Position numbers and translations under genes: made by a program. 64,000 bases of DNA from Solirubrobacterales bacterium (GTDB lineage: Bacteria > Actinomycetota > Thermoleophilia > Solirubrobacterales > Solirubrobacteraceae). Below, piece after piece: positions 35,465 to 44,038 of this stretch. The notes under the pieces are model-generated. The model did not search any database, was not told the DNA's origin, and was given only the letters and a program-made list of their open reading frames with translations. The stretch covers positions 1 to 64,000 of the forward strand of contig DAHUYQ010000036.1 of the NCBI GenBank assembly GCA_027315115.1. The letters run 5' to 3'. Each line of letters begins with the position of its first letter. The first letter of the stretch is position 1.

Positions 35465-38400
35465 GGCGCGGGCGTGAAGAGCACGTCGACCCAGTAGTTG
35501 GTCGCGTCGAAGCTTTCGGTCGGGAAGGCGCTCGACGGTGAGTAGAGGAAGACCCCGTTCGGGCTCGCTTCCGCGGAGAGCGCCCGCAGCGGCGGGTTGC
35601 TCACCCCGGCGATCGCGAACGCGGCCGAGGTCGCCGAGTAGTGGCCCTTGGGCGCGTAGTAGCCCGCGATGTAGGTCGTGCCGGCGCTCACCTGCACCGG
35701 TTCGGCGAACGTGGCCTGCTGCCATCCGGATTCCGACTCCCCGGCCGGTGTGGCGGATGCGAGCAGCGTTCCTTCGGCGCTCCAGAGGCTGACGGTGTGC
35801 AGGCCGGCGTTCGCGGCGGACTTGTAGAAGCGGATGCCTGTGATCTCGCCGGAGACTTCCGAGGTCAGCTTCACGCCGAGCTCGATCGGGCTGCCGTCGC
35901 CGGAGTCCGCCACTTCGGGAGTCGCGAGCTCGAAGATCGTGTCCTGCGGCACGACGGGGTTGGAGGCCGCCGATGCCGGCCCCTGCCCGCGTTCGTTGCT
36001 GGCGGCCACCTTGAACGTGTAGGTGCTGCCGTTGGTCAGTCCTTTGACGATCAGGCTGGTCGCGGTGCCGGGCGCGGAGAGGGACGGAAGCGCCGTGGCG
36101 CCTTCATACGGGGTGATCGTGTACCCGGTGATCGGGCCGGCGCTGCTGCCGGGCGCCTTCCAGCTCACCTGCGCCTGCCCGGATGCGGCGACGGCGGTCA
36201 CGTCTTCCGGTGCTTCCGGCGGCGCCGGCGCGGCCGGAAGGAACATCACGTCGACCCAGTAGTTGGTGGCCTCGAAGCTGCTTTGCGGCAGCACGCTGCC
36301 GACGCTGTAGCTGAAGACGCCGTTGGCCACGGTCTGGTCTGAGAGCGCCTGCAGCGGCGGGTTGCTGATCGCGGTGCTCGCGAACGCCTGCGGCGTGGCC
36401 GAGTAGTGGCCGCCCGGCGCGAAGTAGCCCGCCAGATAGGTCGCGCCGGCCTTCACCGCGACCGGTTCAGAGAAGGTGACCTGCTGCCAGCCCGACTGCG
36501 TTTCCTGGCTGAGGGTGGCCTGCGCGAGCAGCCTGCCTTCGGCGTTCCACAGGCTGCCGACGTGCGGGCCGATGTTCGCGGCGGACTTGTAGAAGCGGAT
36601 GCCGGTCACCTGCCCGCTGGTCTGGGCGGTGAAGTGAGCTCCCAGCTCGATCGCGGAGGCGTCGCCGGAGTCGCTCACTTCGGGGGTGGCGAATTCGAAG
36701 ATCGTGTTCGCGGGCGTGACCGGGCTGGAGGGCTTGGACGGTTCGCCTTCGCCCAGTTCGTTGGACGCGCGCACCACGAAGGTGTAGCTCGTGCCGTTGC
36801 TGAGGCCGCCGATCGTGGCCTGCGTCGAGGAGGCGGACACCTTGGTGGAGGGCAGCGGCGTGCTGCCCTGATAGGGGGTGACCGTGTAGCCGGTTATCGC
36901 GGCGCCGCCTTCGCTGTCGGGTTCGTCCCAGCTCACGTGCGCCTGCCCGGAGGCGACGGTCGCGCTGACTTCCAGGGGCGCGGAGGGCGGCCCGGTCGTC
37001 TGCATCGGCGCGAACATCACGTCCACCCAGTAGTTGGTCGCGTTGAAGGTGTGGGTGGGGAAGGTCGCGACCGGGTTGTAGCTGTAGACGCCGTCGGGGC
37101 TGACCGTGGTGGCGGGCGCTTCCAGCGGCCGGTGCACCGCGCCCGAGTAGGCGAAGCCCGCCGAGGTGGCGGAGTAGTGTCCGTTGGGCGCGAAGTAGCC
37201 CGCCACATAGGTGACGCCGGGCTTCAGCGGCACCGGTTCGGCGAAGCTCACCTGCTGCCAGCCCGACCTCGTTTCGTGCGTGAAGGTCGCGGTCGCGAGC
37301 TGGATGCCTTCGTCGTTCCAGAGCGTGCCGACGTGGATGCCCGTGTTGGTTTCGGACTTGTAGAAGCGAATGCCGGTCGCCATCCCTTCCACGCTGACGG
37401 TGAGCTTCACTCCCAGCTCGACCGCGCTCGGGTCGCCGGCGTCCACCAGCGGCGGCGTGGAGAAGTCGAAGATCGTGTCCTCCGGCGTTGTGGCGGCCGA
37501 GGCGCTGGAGGGTTCGCTTTCGCCGATTTCGTTGCTCGCGGTGACGCGGAAGGTGTAGGAGGCGCCATTGCGCAGGCCGCTCACGATCGCGCTGCGCGCC
37601 TGCGCGGAGGCGCTGAGAGGACTCAGCGCGACCGACCCGAGATACGGCGTGACCGTGTAGCCGGTGATCGGCGTGCCGCCTTCGATTTCCGGCGCCTGCC
37701 AGCTCACCTGCGCCTGCCTTGTCGCGGGGCTCGCGGAGACGCCGGTCGGGGGAGAGGGCACCGAGGTCGCCGGCGGCGTGACGGCGTTGGATGGCTGCGA
37801 GACCGGGCCGGCGCCGTTCGGGTTGGACGCCTGCACGGTGAACGTGTAGGTGGTGCCGGGGGTCAGACCGGAGATCGTGGTCGACGTAGCCGGTGGGGAG
37901 CCGGTGATCACGGTCGGCGTCTGCGCGCTGGCGCCGACGTAGGGGGTGATCGTGTACTTGCTGACAACGCCGCTGGGGGCGGACCAGGTGATCGTGGCGG
38001 CGCCGGCCTGCGGCGTCGCGTGCACTTCCCCGACCTGGCCCGGCACTGTCGCGGGATCGAAGACGGGGTCCACCCAGTAGTTGGTGGCCTGGAAGGAGTT
38101 GGTGGGTAGCTCCGGCGCCGCGGTGTAGAGGTAGAGCCCGTTGCTGGTGGAGGCGTTCGCCTGCACCGCTTTGAGCGGAGGGCTCACGAGGATGTTGCCG
38201 CCGACCGGTGGCGGGTCGTAGAAGTAGTACGGATCGGCGGAGTAGTGTCCGTGCGGGTCGAGGTAGCCGACCACGTAGGTGGCGCCCGCTTCGATCGGCA
38301 CCGGTTCGGCGAAGTTGACCTGCTGCCAGCCCGCTTCCGTTTCGTTTTCGAACGTCGCCTGCGCCAGCAGCTTGCCTTCGGCGCTCCAGAGGCTGCCCAC

Positions 38401-40524
38401 GTGCGTGCCCGTGTTCAGCGGCGACTTGTAGAAGCGCACGCCGCTCACAGAGCCGTACATGCTGGAGGTGAACTTCATGCCGAGCTCCAGCGAGGACGGG
38501 TCGCCGGCGTCGACGGTGCTGGGCTTGACCGCAGCGCCCCAGATCGAGCACGGACACGACACGTTCACGCTCACCCCGCCGCCGGGCTTCTCCAGGTACC
38601 CGCTGTCGTCGACCGCCCGCGAGAGGATCTTGGTCGTGGGGTAGCCGTGCGCGGCCCACGCGTAGGTCCATTTCACGCTCTGTTCCGCGGGGCCGGTGAG
38701 CGTGGCCGGCTGCCAGGTGGCGCCGCCGTCGGTGGAGACTTCCACGCCCGCCACCACGCTTCCGCCGGCTGCGGTCGCGCTGCCGGCGACGTTCACCTTG
38801 GAGCCGTCGGCGATGGTCGCGTTCTGCGTCGGAGATTCGATCGTGGAGGTCGGCGGGGTGGTGACGGTGGCAGCCGACGCAGCGGTCAGGCCGGAGCTCA
38901 GCGTCGCCGGCTGCGCGCCCATTTCGGCCAGCAGGTTCACCGTCGCCTGCTCGACGTTCGGGTCGGGTGGTTTGTTGCTCGGCTCCGTCGTTTCAGATTC
39001 CCAGGCGTTGAAGTTCGCGAGGCCCCAGGACCACTGCACCGTGCCGGCGCCGAAGACCAACGCTCCGCTGGGCGCGCGGTAGAGGGTGAGATGGTGGGTG
39101 GCGGTGGCGCCTTCGGTGACGTGGGTGCCGTAGTCGGTGAACGCCTGCAGGCCGGTGACCGTCGTGGAGGAGAGGTCGAGCTCGCCGGCCGGTCTGAAGC
39201 CGTTGGCCAGGTCCTCGTCCCACTCGTACCCGAGAGTCCCGCTGCCGGGGGCGAGCGTCAGCGACTGTCCCGGCGAGAGTCTTTCGGCGGCGGTGTGACG
39301 CCAGAGGCGCAGCTTCGAATACGAGTAGGGAACCGTGAGGTCGGCGGTGCCCGCGTTGATCACGAACTGCTGGCCGGTGAGCGCGTTGGCGGGCCTGCCG
39401 CCGTCGGCTGGCGGGCTGAAGCGCGGGTCCGACCAGGCGCCGGTCCAGGTCGGCGGGTCTTCGGGGTCCACCGGCTTGTTGAAGTGGGTCTCCTTGTAGG
39501 TGATCAGCGTGCGGTTCGGGACGTTCGCGCCTTCCGTGCTGGGCGCCCAGCGCGTCTTCCAGAAGATCTCGTTGCCGCTGAAGAAGGCGAGACTCACCCC
39601 CGCCGCCAGCGCCGATTGCACGTGTTCGCGCTGATTCGCGGACCAGTACTCGTCGTGGCCGCTCGAGACGAAGAGCTTGTGGCTCAGGAGCTGCGCGCCG
39701 TTTTCGGCGATGCTGTTCTCGCTGGTGTAGCTGACGTTGTAGCCCTGCTCCTCCAGCCAGTAGATCATCTGGTACTCGGCGTACCAGAGGTACGAGGCGC
39801 CGCCGTCCACCTCGAAGGAGCCCTCCCACGGCCGGTTGTATGAGACCGCGTAGGCGGCCTTGTAGCCTTCCGGTTCACCCGGTGGGCAGGCCACCGTGCA
39901 GGTGTAGAGGCTGTTGCCGCCCCAGTCGTTGTATGCCTGCCAGGTCTCATCGGAGGTCGAGAGCAGGATTTCGGAGTGGCTGGCTTCGTTTCGCACCACG
40001 AACGGGATCTGGCTGGCGTGCCCGTTGCCTTCTTCCAGCAGCGCGATGTAGACGCCGGAGACCGCCGTGGCGGGCACCGCCCATGAGGCGGAGACTTCCC
40101 AGTTGCCGCAGTCGATCAGGCCGGTGCTCGAGTACTTCAGGCATTCCGGCTGTTTCTGGGGCAGGCTCGCGCTGATCGGGATGTTGGCTGTCACCATCCG
40201 CGCGCCGTCGCCTTTGTAGTACCCCAGCCGCAGGATGTCGATGTGGTAGGAGCTCGCGTTGGTCTTGACCTTGAAGCGCTCGGTTTCGCCGACGTTCACG
40301 CTCATCGCGGTCGCGAAGCCCTGGATCGATTCGCTGCCCGCGCCGTTGACCTCCCAGACGCTCGGGGCGGTGCCGGGCAGGGCGTTCTCGCAGGCGATCG
40401 GGTTGGGCGCCGAGGCGCATTTGTCTTCTTCCGCGCGCGCGAGCGCCGGGGTCGCCAGGCAGGCCGCCGGCGCGAGCGTCAGCATCGCCGCCAGCCGGGC
40501 AAGGTGTGCGCGCCGCGGCCTCAC
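35461..40524 (-). CDS. Giant secreted protein: DMF-amidase-like domain plus DUF4082/FN3 repeats
   Basis: 1,687 residues. Signal peptide (to about residue 32, LAAMLTLAPAACLATPALARA). Residues about 50-540 resemble the C-terminal domain of the N,N-dimethylformamidase large subunit: LRLGYYKGDGARMV, LSTSDETWQAYNDWGGNSLY, FVSSGHDEYWSANQREHV, AFFSGNEIFWKTRW, TWTGAWSDPRFSPPADGG. An Ig-like domain follows (about 560-660), then four DUF4082 modules (about 665-815, 1015-1165, 1260-1405, 1500-1687; each with VDAGDPSxxELGxK, GxRFYKS, SGWQQ and ATNYWVD), separated by fibronectin type III domains. Glu is mainly GAA, unlike neighbours. The GTG start overlaps the sugar-phosphate transferase stop. Likely an extracellular matrix or polymer-binding protein; enzymatic activity is uncertain. 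Confidence 0.85.
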   Translation of the reverse strand: MRPRRAHLARLAAMLTLAPAACLATPALARAEEDKCASAPNPIACENALPGTAPSVWEVNGAGSESIQGFATAMSVNVGETERFKVKTNASSYHIDILRLGYYKGDGARMVTANIPISASLPQKQPECLKYSSTGLIDCGNWEVSASWAVPATAVSGVYIALLEEGNGHASQIPFVVRNEASHSEILLSTSDETWQAYNDWGGNSLYTCTVACPPGEPEGYKAAYAVSYNRPWEGSFEVDGGASYLWYAEYQMIYWLEEQGYNVSYTSENSIAENGAQLLSHKLFVSSGHDEYWSANQREHVQSALAAGVSLAFFSGNEIFWKTRWAPSTEGANVPNRTLITYKETHFNKPVDPEDPPTWTGAWSDPRFSPPADGGRPANALTGQQFVINAGTADLTVPYSYSKLRLWRHTAAERLSPGQSLTLAPGSGTLGYEWDEDLANGFRPAGELDLSSTTVTGLQAFTDYGTHVTEGATATHHLTLYRAPSGALVFGAGTVQWSWGLANFNAWESETTEPSNKPPDPNVEQATVNLLAEMGAQPATLSSGLTAASAATVTTPPTSTIESPTQNATIADGSKVNVAGSATAAGGSVVAGVEVSTDGGATWQPATLTGPAEQSVKWTYAWAAHGYPTTKILSRAVDDSGYLEKPGGGVSVNVSCPCSIWGAAVKPSTVDAGDPSSLELGMKFTSSMYGSVSGVRFYKSPLNTGTHVGSLWSAEGKLLAQATFENETEAGWQQVNFAEPVPIEAGATYVVGYLDPHGHYSADPYYFYDPPPVGGNILVSPPLKAVQANASTSNGLYLYTAAPELPTNSFQATNYWVDPVFDPATVPGQVGEVHATPQAGAATITWSAPSGVVSKYTITPYVGASAQTPTVITGSPPATSTTISGLTPGTTYTFTVQASNPNGAGPVSQPSNAVTPPATSVPSPPTGVSASPATRQAQVSWQAPEIEGGTPITGYTVTPYLGSVALSPLSASAQARSAIVSGLRNGASYTFRVTASNEIGESEPSSASAATTPEDTIFDFSTPPLVDAGDPSAVELGVKLTVSVEGMATGIRFYKSETNTGIHVGTLWNDEGIQLATATFTHETRSGWQQVSFAEPVPLKPGVTYVAGYFAPNGHYSATSAGFAYSGAVHRPLEAPATTVSPDGVYSYNPVATFPTHTFNATNYWVDVMFAPMQTTGPPSAPLEVSATVASGQAHVSWDEPDSEGGAAITGYTVTPYQGSTPLPSTKVSASSTQATIGGLSNGTSYTFVVRASNELGEGEPSKPSSPVTPANTIFEFATPEVSDSGDASAIELGAHFTAQTSGQVTGIRFYKSAANIGPHVGSLWNAEGRLLAQATLSQETQSGWQQVTFSEPVAVKAGATYLAGYFAPGGHYSATPQAFASTAISNPPLQALSDQTVANGVFSYSVGSVLPQSSFEATNYWVDVMFLPAAPAPPEAPEDVTAVAASGQAQVSWKAPGSSAGPITGYTITPYEGATALPSLSAPGTATSLIVKGLTNGSTYTFKVAASNERGQGPASAASNPVVPQDTIFELATPEVADSGDGSPIELGVKLTSEVSGEITGIRFYKSAANAGLHTVSLWSAEGTLLASATPAGESESGWQQATFAEPVQVSAGTTYIAGYYAPKGHYSATSAAFAIAGVSNPPLRALSAEASPNGVFLYSPSSAFPTESFDATNYWVDVLFTPAP

Positions 40525-41237
40525 GAGGCGCCCCTTCCGCTCAGCACGACCGGCAGCGTGCGCGCGAGGATGCTCAGATCCAGCCACGGCGAGCGGCGCC
40601 GCACGTACTCGACGTCCAGCGCGACCATCTGCTCCAGGGTGAGCTGCGAGCGACCGCTGACCTGCCAGAGCCCGGTCAGGCCGGGCTTGACCGCGAAGCG
40701 CTCGAACCAGTGGGCGGGGTAGTGCTCGACCTCGTAGGGGATCGGCGGTCGCGGTCCCACGAGCGCCATCTCGCCACGCAGCACGTTCCAGAGCTGCGGC
40801 AGCTCGTCCAGGCTGGAGCGCCGCAGCAGCAGCCCGACCCGCGTGACCCGCTCGTCTTCGGTGAGCTTGTAGATGGACCCGTCGCTTGGCGGCGCGCCCT
40901 GCCCGGCGATCAGGGAGAGGACGTAGGTGCGGTGCGCGTCGTGGCTCGCGCCGTGCTGCATGGTGCGGAACTTGTTCAGCGTGAACGGCCGCAGCGTGAG
41001 GCCCAGCCGGCGCTGGCGATAGAGCACCGGGCCGGGTGAGTCCAGCCGCACCGCCAGGGCGATCAGGAGCATCAGCGGGCAGAGCAGGACCAGCAGCGCC
41101 GCCGCGAGCGTGACGTCCAGCGCGCGGGAGAGCGCGTCGCCGAGGCTCGCGCGAGCCGTGCGCTGCGCCAGGTGCTCCGCCTCCGGCGGCAGTGTCAGCT
41201 CAGGCGGCGGTGTCAGCTCAGCCGAGGCGGATCGCAT
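40521..41237 (-). CDS. Undecaprenyl-phosphate sugar-phosphate transferase (WcaJ/PglC type)
   Basis: The initiating enzyme: it puts the first sugar-1-phosphate on undecaprenyl phosphate. 238 aa with one hydrophobic segment ([20 protein letters not shown]) followed by the core domain: [54 protein letters not shown], and [14 protein letters not shown]. It lacks the five-helix N-terminal part of WbaP/WcaJ, so it is the short PglC-like form. The N-terminal residues [13 protein letters not shown] come from an 18-bp duplication. ATG 41237 overlaps the upstream aminotransferase by 20 nt. Confidence 0.88.
   Translation of the reverse strand: MRSASAELTPPPELTLPPEAEHLAQRTARASLGDALSRALDVTLAAALLVLLCPLMLLIALAVRLDSPGPVLYRQRRLGLTLRPFTLNKFRTMQHGASHDAHRTYVLSLIAGQGAPPSDGSIYKLTEDERVTRVGLLLRRSSLDELPQLWNVLRGEMALVGPRPPIPYEVEHYPAHWFERFAVKPGLTGLWQVSGRSQLTLEQMVALDVEYVRRRSPWLDLSILARTLPVVLSGRGAS
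41185..41220 (-). repeat. 18-bp tandem duplication at a gene junction
   Basis: GGCGGCAGTGTCAGCTCA (41185-41202) and GGCGGCGGTGTCAGCTCA (41203-41220). The second copy contains the stop codon of the aminotransferase gene, and both code for the start of the sugar-phosphate transferase. Confidence 0.8.
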
Positions 41238-42393
41238 CTGAGAGCCGCTCCAGCACGTAGTCCTGCTGCTGCTCGGTGAGGTCTGGGTAGAGGGGAAGCA
41301 GCAGCGTCTCGCGTGCCGCCGCCTCGGTGTGCGGCAGTCGCGCGCGCGCGCTCGCATACGCATGGGTCCGGTGGATCGCCATCACCCCGCGGCGGGTGGC
41401 GATGCCGTCCCGCAGCAGCGCCCTCATCAGCTCGGTGCGGCCGATCGGCGCATCCGGGCTCAGACGCACGCAGTAGGACTGCCAGGTGCGCGTCGCGTAG
41501 TCGGGCTCGAACGGCGCCTGCAGATACGGGATCTCCGCCAGCGCGGCGGTGTACCGGGCCGCAAGCAGCGCGCGCCGCTGAAGGATCGCATCCAGCGCGC
41601 CCATCTGGCAGAGCCCGACCGCCGCCTGCACGTCGGTCATGCGCGCGTTCCAGCCGCGCTCGGGGTACGCCTCGATCACGACCTCGCCGGCGGAGTGGCG
41701 CGCCAGGTCGGAGACGTCCATGCCGTGTCCGCGCAGCCGTCGCAGCCGCTGCGCGAGGTCGGCGTCCTGGAGGGCGATCATGCCGCCCTCGCCGGTGGTG
41801 ATCACCTTGCGCGGATGCAGCGAGAAGCAGGCCGGCGAGGAAAGCGAGCCGATCCTCGCCGTGCGATAGAAGGCGCCGAGCGCGCATGCGGCGTCCTCCA
41901 CGATCGCAAGCTCGTGGCGCGCCGCGAGGTCGAAGAAGGCGTCCATGTCGGCGGGAAGCCCGAGCTGATGGACCGGCATGATCGCCCTGGTGCGCGGCCC
42001 GATCGCGCGCTCGGCCGCGGCCGGGTCGAGGTTGTAGGTGCACGGGTCGATGTCGGCGAAGACCGGGGTGGCGCCGCAGTGCCAGACCGCGTTGGCGGTG
42101 GCGATGAAGGAGAGCGAGGGCACGATCACCTCGTCGCCGGGGCCGACCCCGCTTACGTGCAGCGCCAGCGCCAGCGCCGTGGTGCAGTTGCTCGTGGCCA
42201 CGGCCTGCGCCGCTCCGACGCGCTCCGCGAACGCCCGCTCGAGCTCCTGCACCCGCGGCCCCTGGGAGAGCCAGCCCGAGGCGATCGCCTCGGCCGCCGC
42301 GGCGGCCTCTCCGCCGGTCAGGTGGGGCTTGGCGATCGGGATCGGCGCGACCGGCCCACCGCCATTGCGGCGCGTCACCGCGAGCGCGTTCAC
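41218..42393 (-). CDS. DegT/DnrJ/EryC1/StrS family sugar aminotransferase
   Basis: A PLP-dependent aminotransferase of nucleotide-linked keto sugars (391 aa). Family motifs: IPIAKPHLTGGEAAAAAEAI, WLSQGPRVQELERAFAERVG, SNCTTALALALHV, GDEVIVPSLSFIATANAV, VEDAACALGAFY, and the PLP lysine region ACFSLHPRKVITTGEGG. GTG 42393 overlaps the epimerase stop. With the epimerase it probably makes the amino sugar used by this locus; the exact product is not determinable. Confidence 0.88.
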   Translation of the reverse strand: MNALAVTRRNGGGPVAPIPIAKPHLTGGEAAAAAEAIASGWLSQGPRVQELERAFAERVGAAQAVATSNCTTALALALHVSGVGPGDEVIVPSLSFIATANAVWHCGATPVFADIDPCTYNLDPAAAERAIGPRTRAIMPVHQLGLPADMDAFFDLAARHELAIVEDAACALGAFYRTARIGSLSSPACFSLHPRKVITTGEGGMIALQDADLAQRLRRLRGHGMDVSDLARHSAGEVVIEAYPERGWNARMTDVQAAVGLCQMGALDAILQRRALLAARYTAALAEIPYLQAPFEPDYATRTWQSYCVRLSPDAPIGRTELMRALLRDGIATRRGVMAIHRTHAYASARARLPHTEAAARETLLLPLYPDLTEQQQDYVLERLSDAIRLG

Positions 42394-43376
42394 GGCGTCA
42401 CCGCCAGAGCCGCGGGCGGCGCTCCCGCACGCTCGCCACGCCACCAGTCGACCAGCAGCCGCAGTCCCCGCTCCAGGCTCACCTCCGCCTCGAACCCCAG
42501 TCGCTCGCGCGCGAGCGAGGTGTCCGCCAGGCGCCGCGGCACCCTGTTGACCGCCCGCTCGGGTCCATGCTGGACCTGCAGGTCGGACCCCATCGCGGCG
42601 ATCAGCATCTGCGCCAGCCGCGAGAGGCTGGTCTCCACGCCCGCCGCGACGTTGAACACCTCGTCGCACGCCTGCGACTGTGCGGCGAGCAGGTTCGCGC
42701 GCGCCACGTCCCCGATGTAGACGAAGTCCATCGTCTGGGCGCCGTCGCCGAGGATGATCGGAGGCTCGCCGGCCTCGATCCGCTCCATCCAGCGCACCAG
42801 CACCTCGGTGTAGGCGCCGTGGATGTCCATCCGCGGGCCGTAGACGTTGAAGTAGCGCAGCGCCACGTAGTCGAGTCCCCGCATCGCGTGGAAGCTGCGC
42901 AGCAGCCCCTCGTTGAACGTCTTGGCCGCTCCGTAGAGCGTGTCGTTTCCGTAGGGATGGTGGGACTCCCCGGTCGGGAAGCTCTGCGCCAGCCCGTAGA
43001 CCGACGCCGAGGAGGCGGCCACGAGCTTGCGCACGCCCGCCTCCAGCGCCGCCTCGATCACGTTGTAGGTGCCGTCCACGAGCGATTCCATCGCCAGTCG
43101 CGGCTGCTCCGCGCACTGCGTGATCCGCAGCGCCGCCTGATGGAAGACGACGTCGACGCCGGCGGTCAGGTCGGCCAGCAGCGCGCGGTCGCGGACGTCG
43201 CCGTGGACGAGCCTCACCGGCCCGTTGGCCAGCGCCCACGCCAGGTTCTCACGGCGTCCGCGGGCGAAGTTGTCGACCACGACAACCTCGCGCGCCCCGG
43301 ACCGCACGAGCAGGTCGGCGACGTTCGAGCCGATCGCCCCCGCGCCCCCTGTGATCAGCGCTCGCTCACCGCGCAT
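42390..43376 (-). CDS. NAD-dependent sugar epimerase/dehydratase
   Basis: An extended short-chain dehydrogenase (328 aa). N-terminal NAD motif ITGGAGAIGSNVADLL, DNFARGRRENL, HGDVRD, the Ser in AASSASVYG and the catalytic Tyr-Lys in TLYGAAKTFNE; also LRYFNVYGPRMDIHGAYTEVL. Closest in pattern to UDP-glucose 4-epimerase/UDP-glucuronate-type enzymes. It is followed by the aminotransferase with a 4-nt overlap. Confidence 0.88.
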   Translation of the reverse strand: MRGERALITGGAGAIGSNVADLLVRSGAREVVVVDNFARGRRENLAWALANGPVRLVHGDVRDRALLADLTAGVDVVFHQAALRITQCAEQPRLAMESLVDGTYNVIEAALEAGVRKLVAASSASVYGLAQSFPTGESHHPYGNDTLYGAAKTFNEGLLRSFHAMRGLDYVALRYFNVYGPRMDIHGAYTEVLVRWMERIEAGEPPIILGDGAQTMDFVYIGDVARANLLAAQSQACDEVFNVAAGVETSLSRLAQMLIAAMGSDLQVQHGPERAVNRVPRRLADTSLARERLGFEAEVSLERGLRLLVDWWRGERAGAPPAALAVTP

Positions 43377-43398
43377 CGCACCGCCACCTCATGGCCAT

Positions 43399-44001
43399 CT
43401 AACGCACGCCGAGCGCGGGATCTTGCGCATCGCAGAGCTCCCTGATCACACGCGCCGGATTGCCCGCCGCGACCACCCCTTCGGGGATCGAGCGCGTCAG
43501 CACGCTGCCGGCGCCGATCACGGAGTGGGCGCCGACGCTCACGCCCTTGAGTATCCGCACGCCGTCCCCGACGAACACGTTCTCGCCGATTCGCACCGGC
43601 GCCATCGCCGGCCTGCCCCCACGGCGGCGGTCGGGGCGCAGGTCGTGGAAGTCGCTGTCCAGGATCGCCACGCCGCTGCCCAGCAGGGCGTGCGCTCCGA
43701 TGCTGATGCCCGGGCCCTCGCTCTTCAGAAACGCGTCGTTGTTGAGCTGCACTCCGTCGCAGAGCTCGATGCGCGAGTCCGGGGTGGCCGCCTCCAGATG
43801 GATGTAGCCGCAGTAGAACTGCGCGGAGGTGGGCCAGCCGAGATCGACCCGGCGGCCGATCACGATCGTGCCTTCCCCGAGATAGAGCACCGGCTGCATG
43901 GCGTGCGGCGTGCCGCTCACGCGCCGGCAGGTGGAGAGCGCCCGGTACTTCCATACGCGCGTGCGCCGCAGCGGCGTGCTCAGGTAGGCGGAGCCTCTCA
44001 C
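43399..44001 (-). CDS. Hexapeptide-repeat (LbetaH) acyltransferase
   Basis: A left-handed beta-helix O- or N-acetyltransferase, about 200 aa. Hexapeptide rungs: SIGAHALLGSGVAILDSDFHDL, VRIGENVFVGDGVRILKGV and SVGAHSVIGAGSVLTRSIPEG, ending VVAAGNPARVIREL, the acetyl-CoA-site signature of the WcaF/NodL/maltose acetyltransferase type. The start is uncertain: GTG 44001 is used; TTG 44007 is close by. First gene of the minus-strand operon running to the lipoprotein; divergent from the flippase by 37 nt. Confidence 0.78.
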   Translation of the reverse strand: MRGSAYLSTPLRRTRVWKYRALSTCRRVSGTPHAMQPVLYLGEGTIVIGRRVDLGWPTSAQFYCGYIHLEAATPDSRIELCDGVQLNNDAFLKSEGPGISIGAHALLGSGVAILDSDFHDLRPDRRRGGRPAMAPVRIGENVFVGDGVRILKGVSVGAHSVIGAGSVLTRSIPEGVVAAGNPARVIRELCDAQDPALGVR

Positions 44002-44038
44002 GCGCAAGCAACGCCGCGCCCCGCGCGTGACTTGCGTG

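Noticed and set aside
36406-39843. Plus-strand frames of 567 and 532 codons and a minus-strand frame of 734 codons in the DUF4082 gene
   Set aside because: They are shadows of the 1,687-residue protein; their translations are Arg/Gly-rich with no domain, while the chosen frame has continuous conserved modules.
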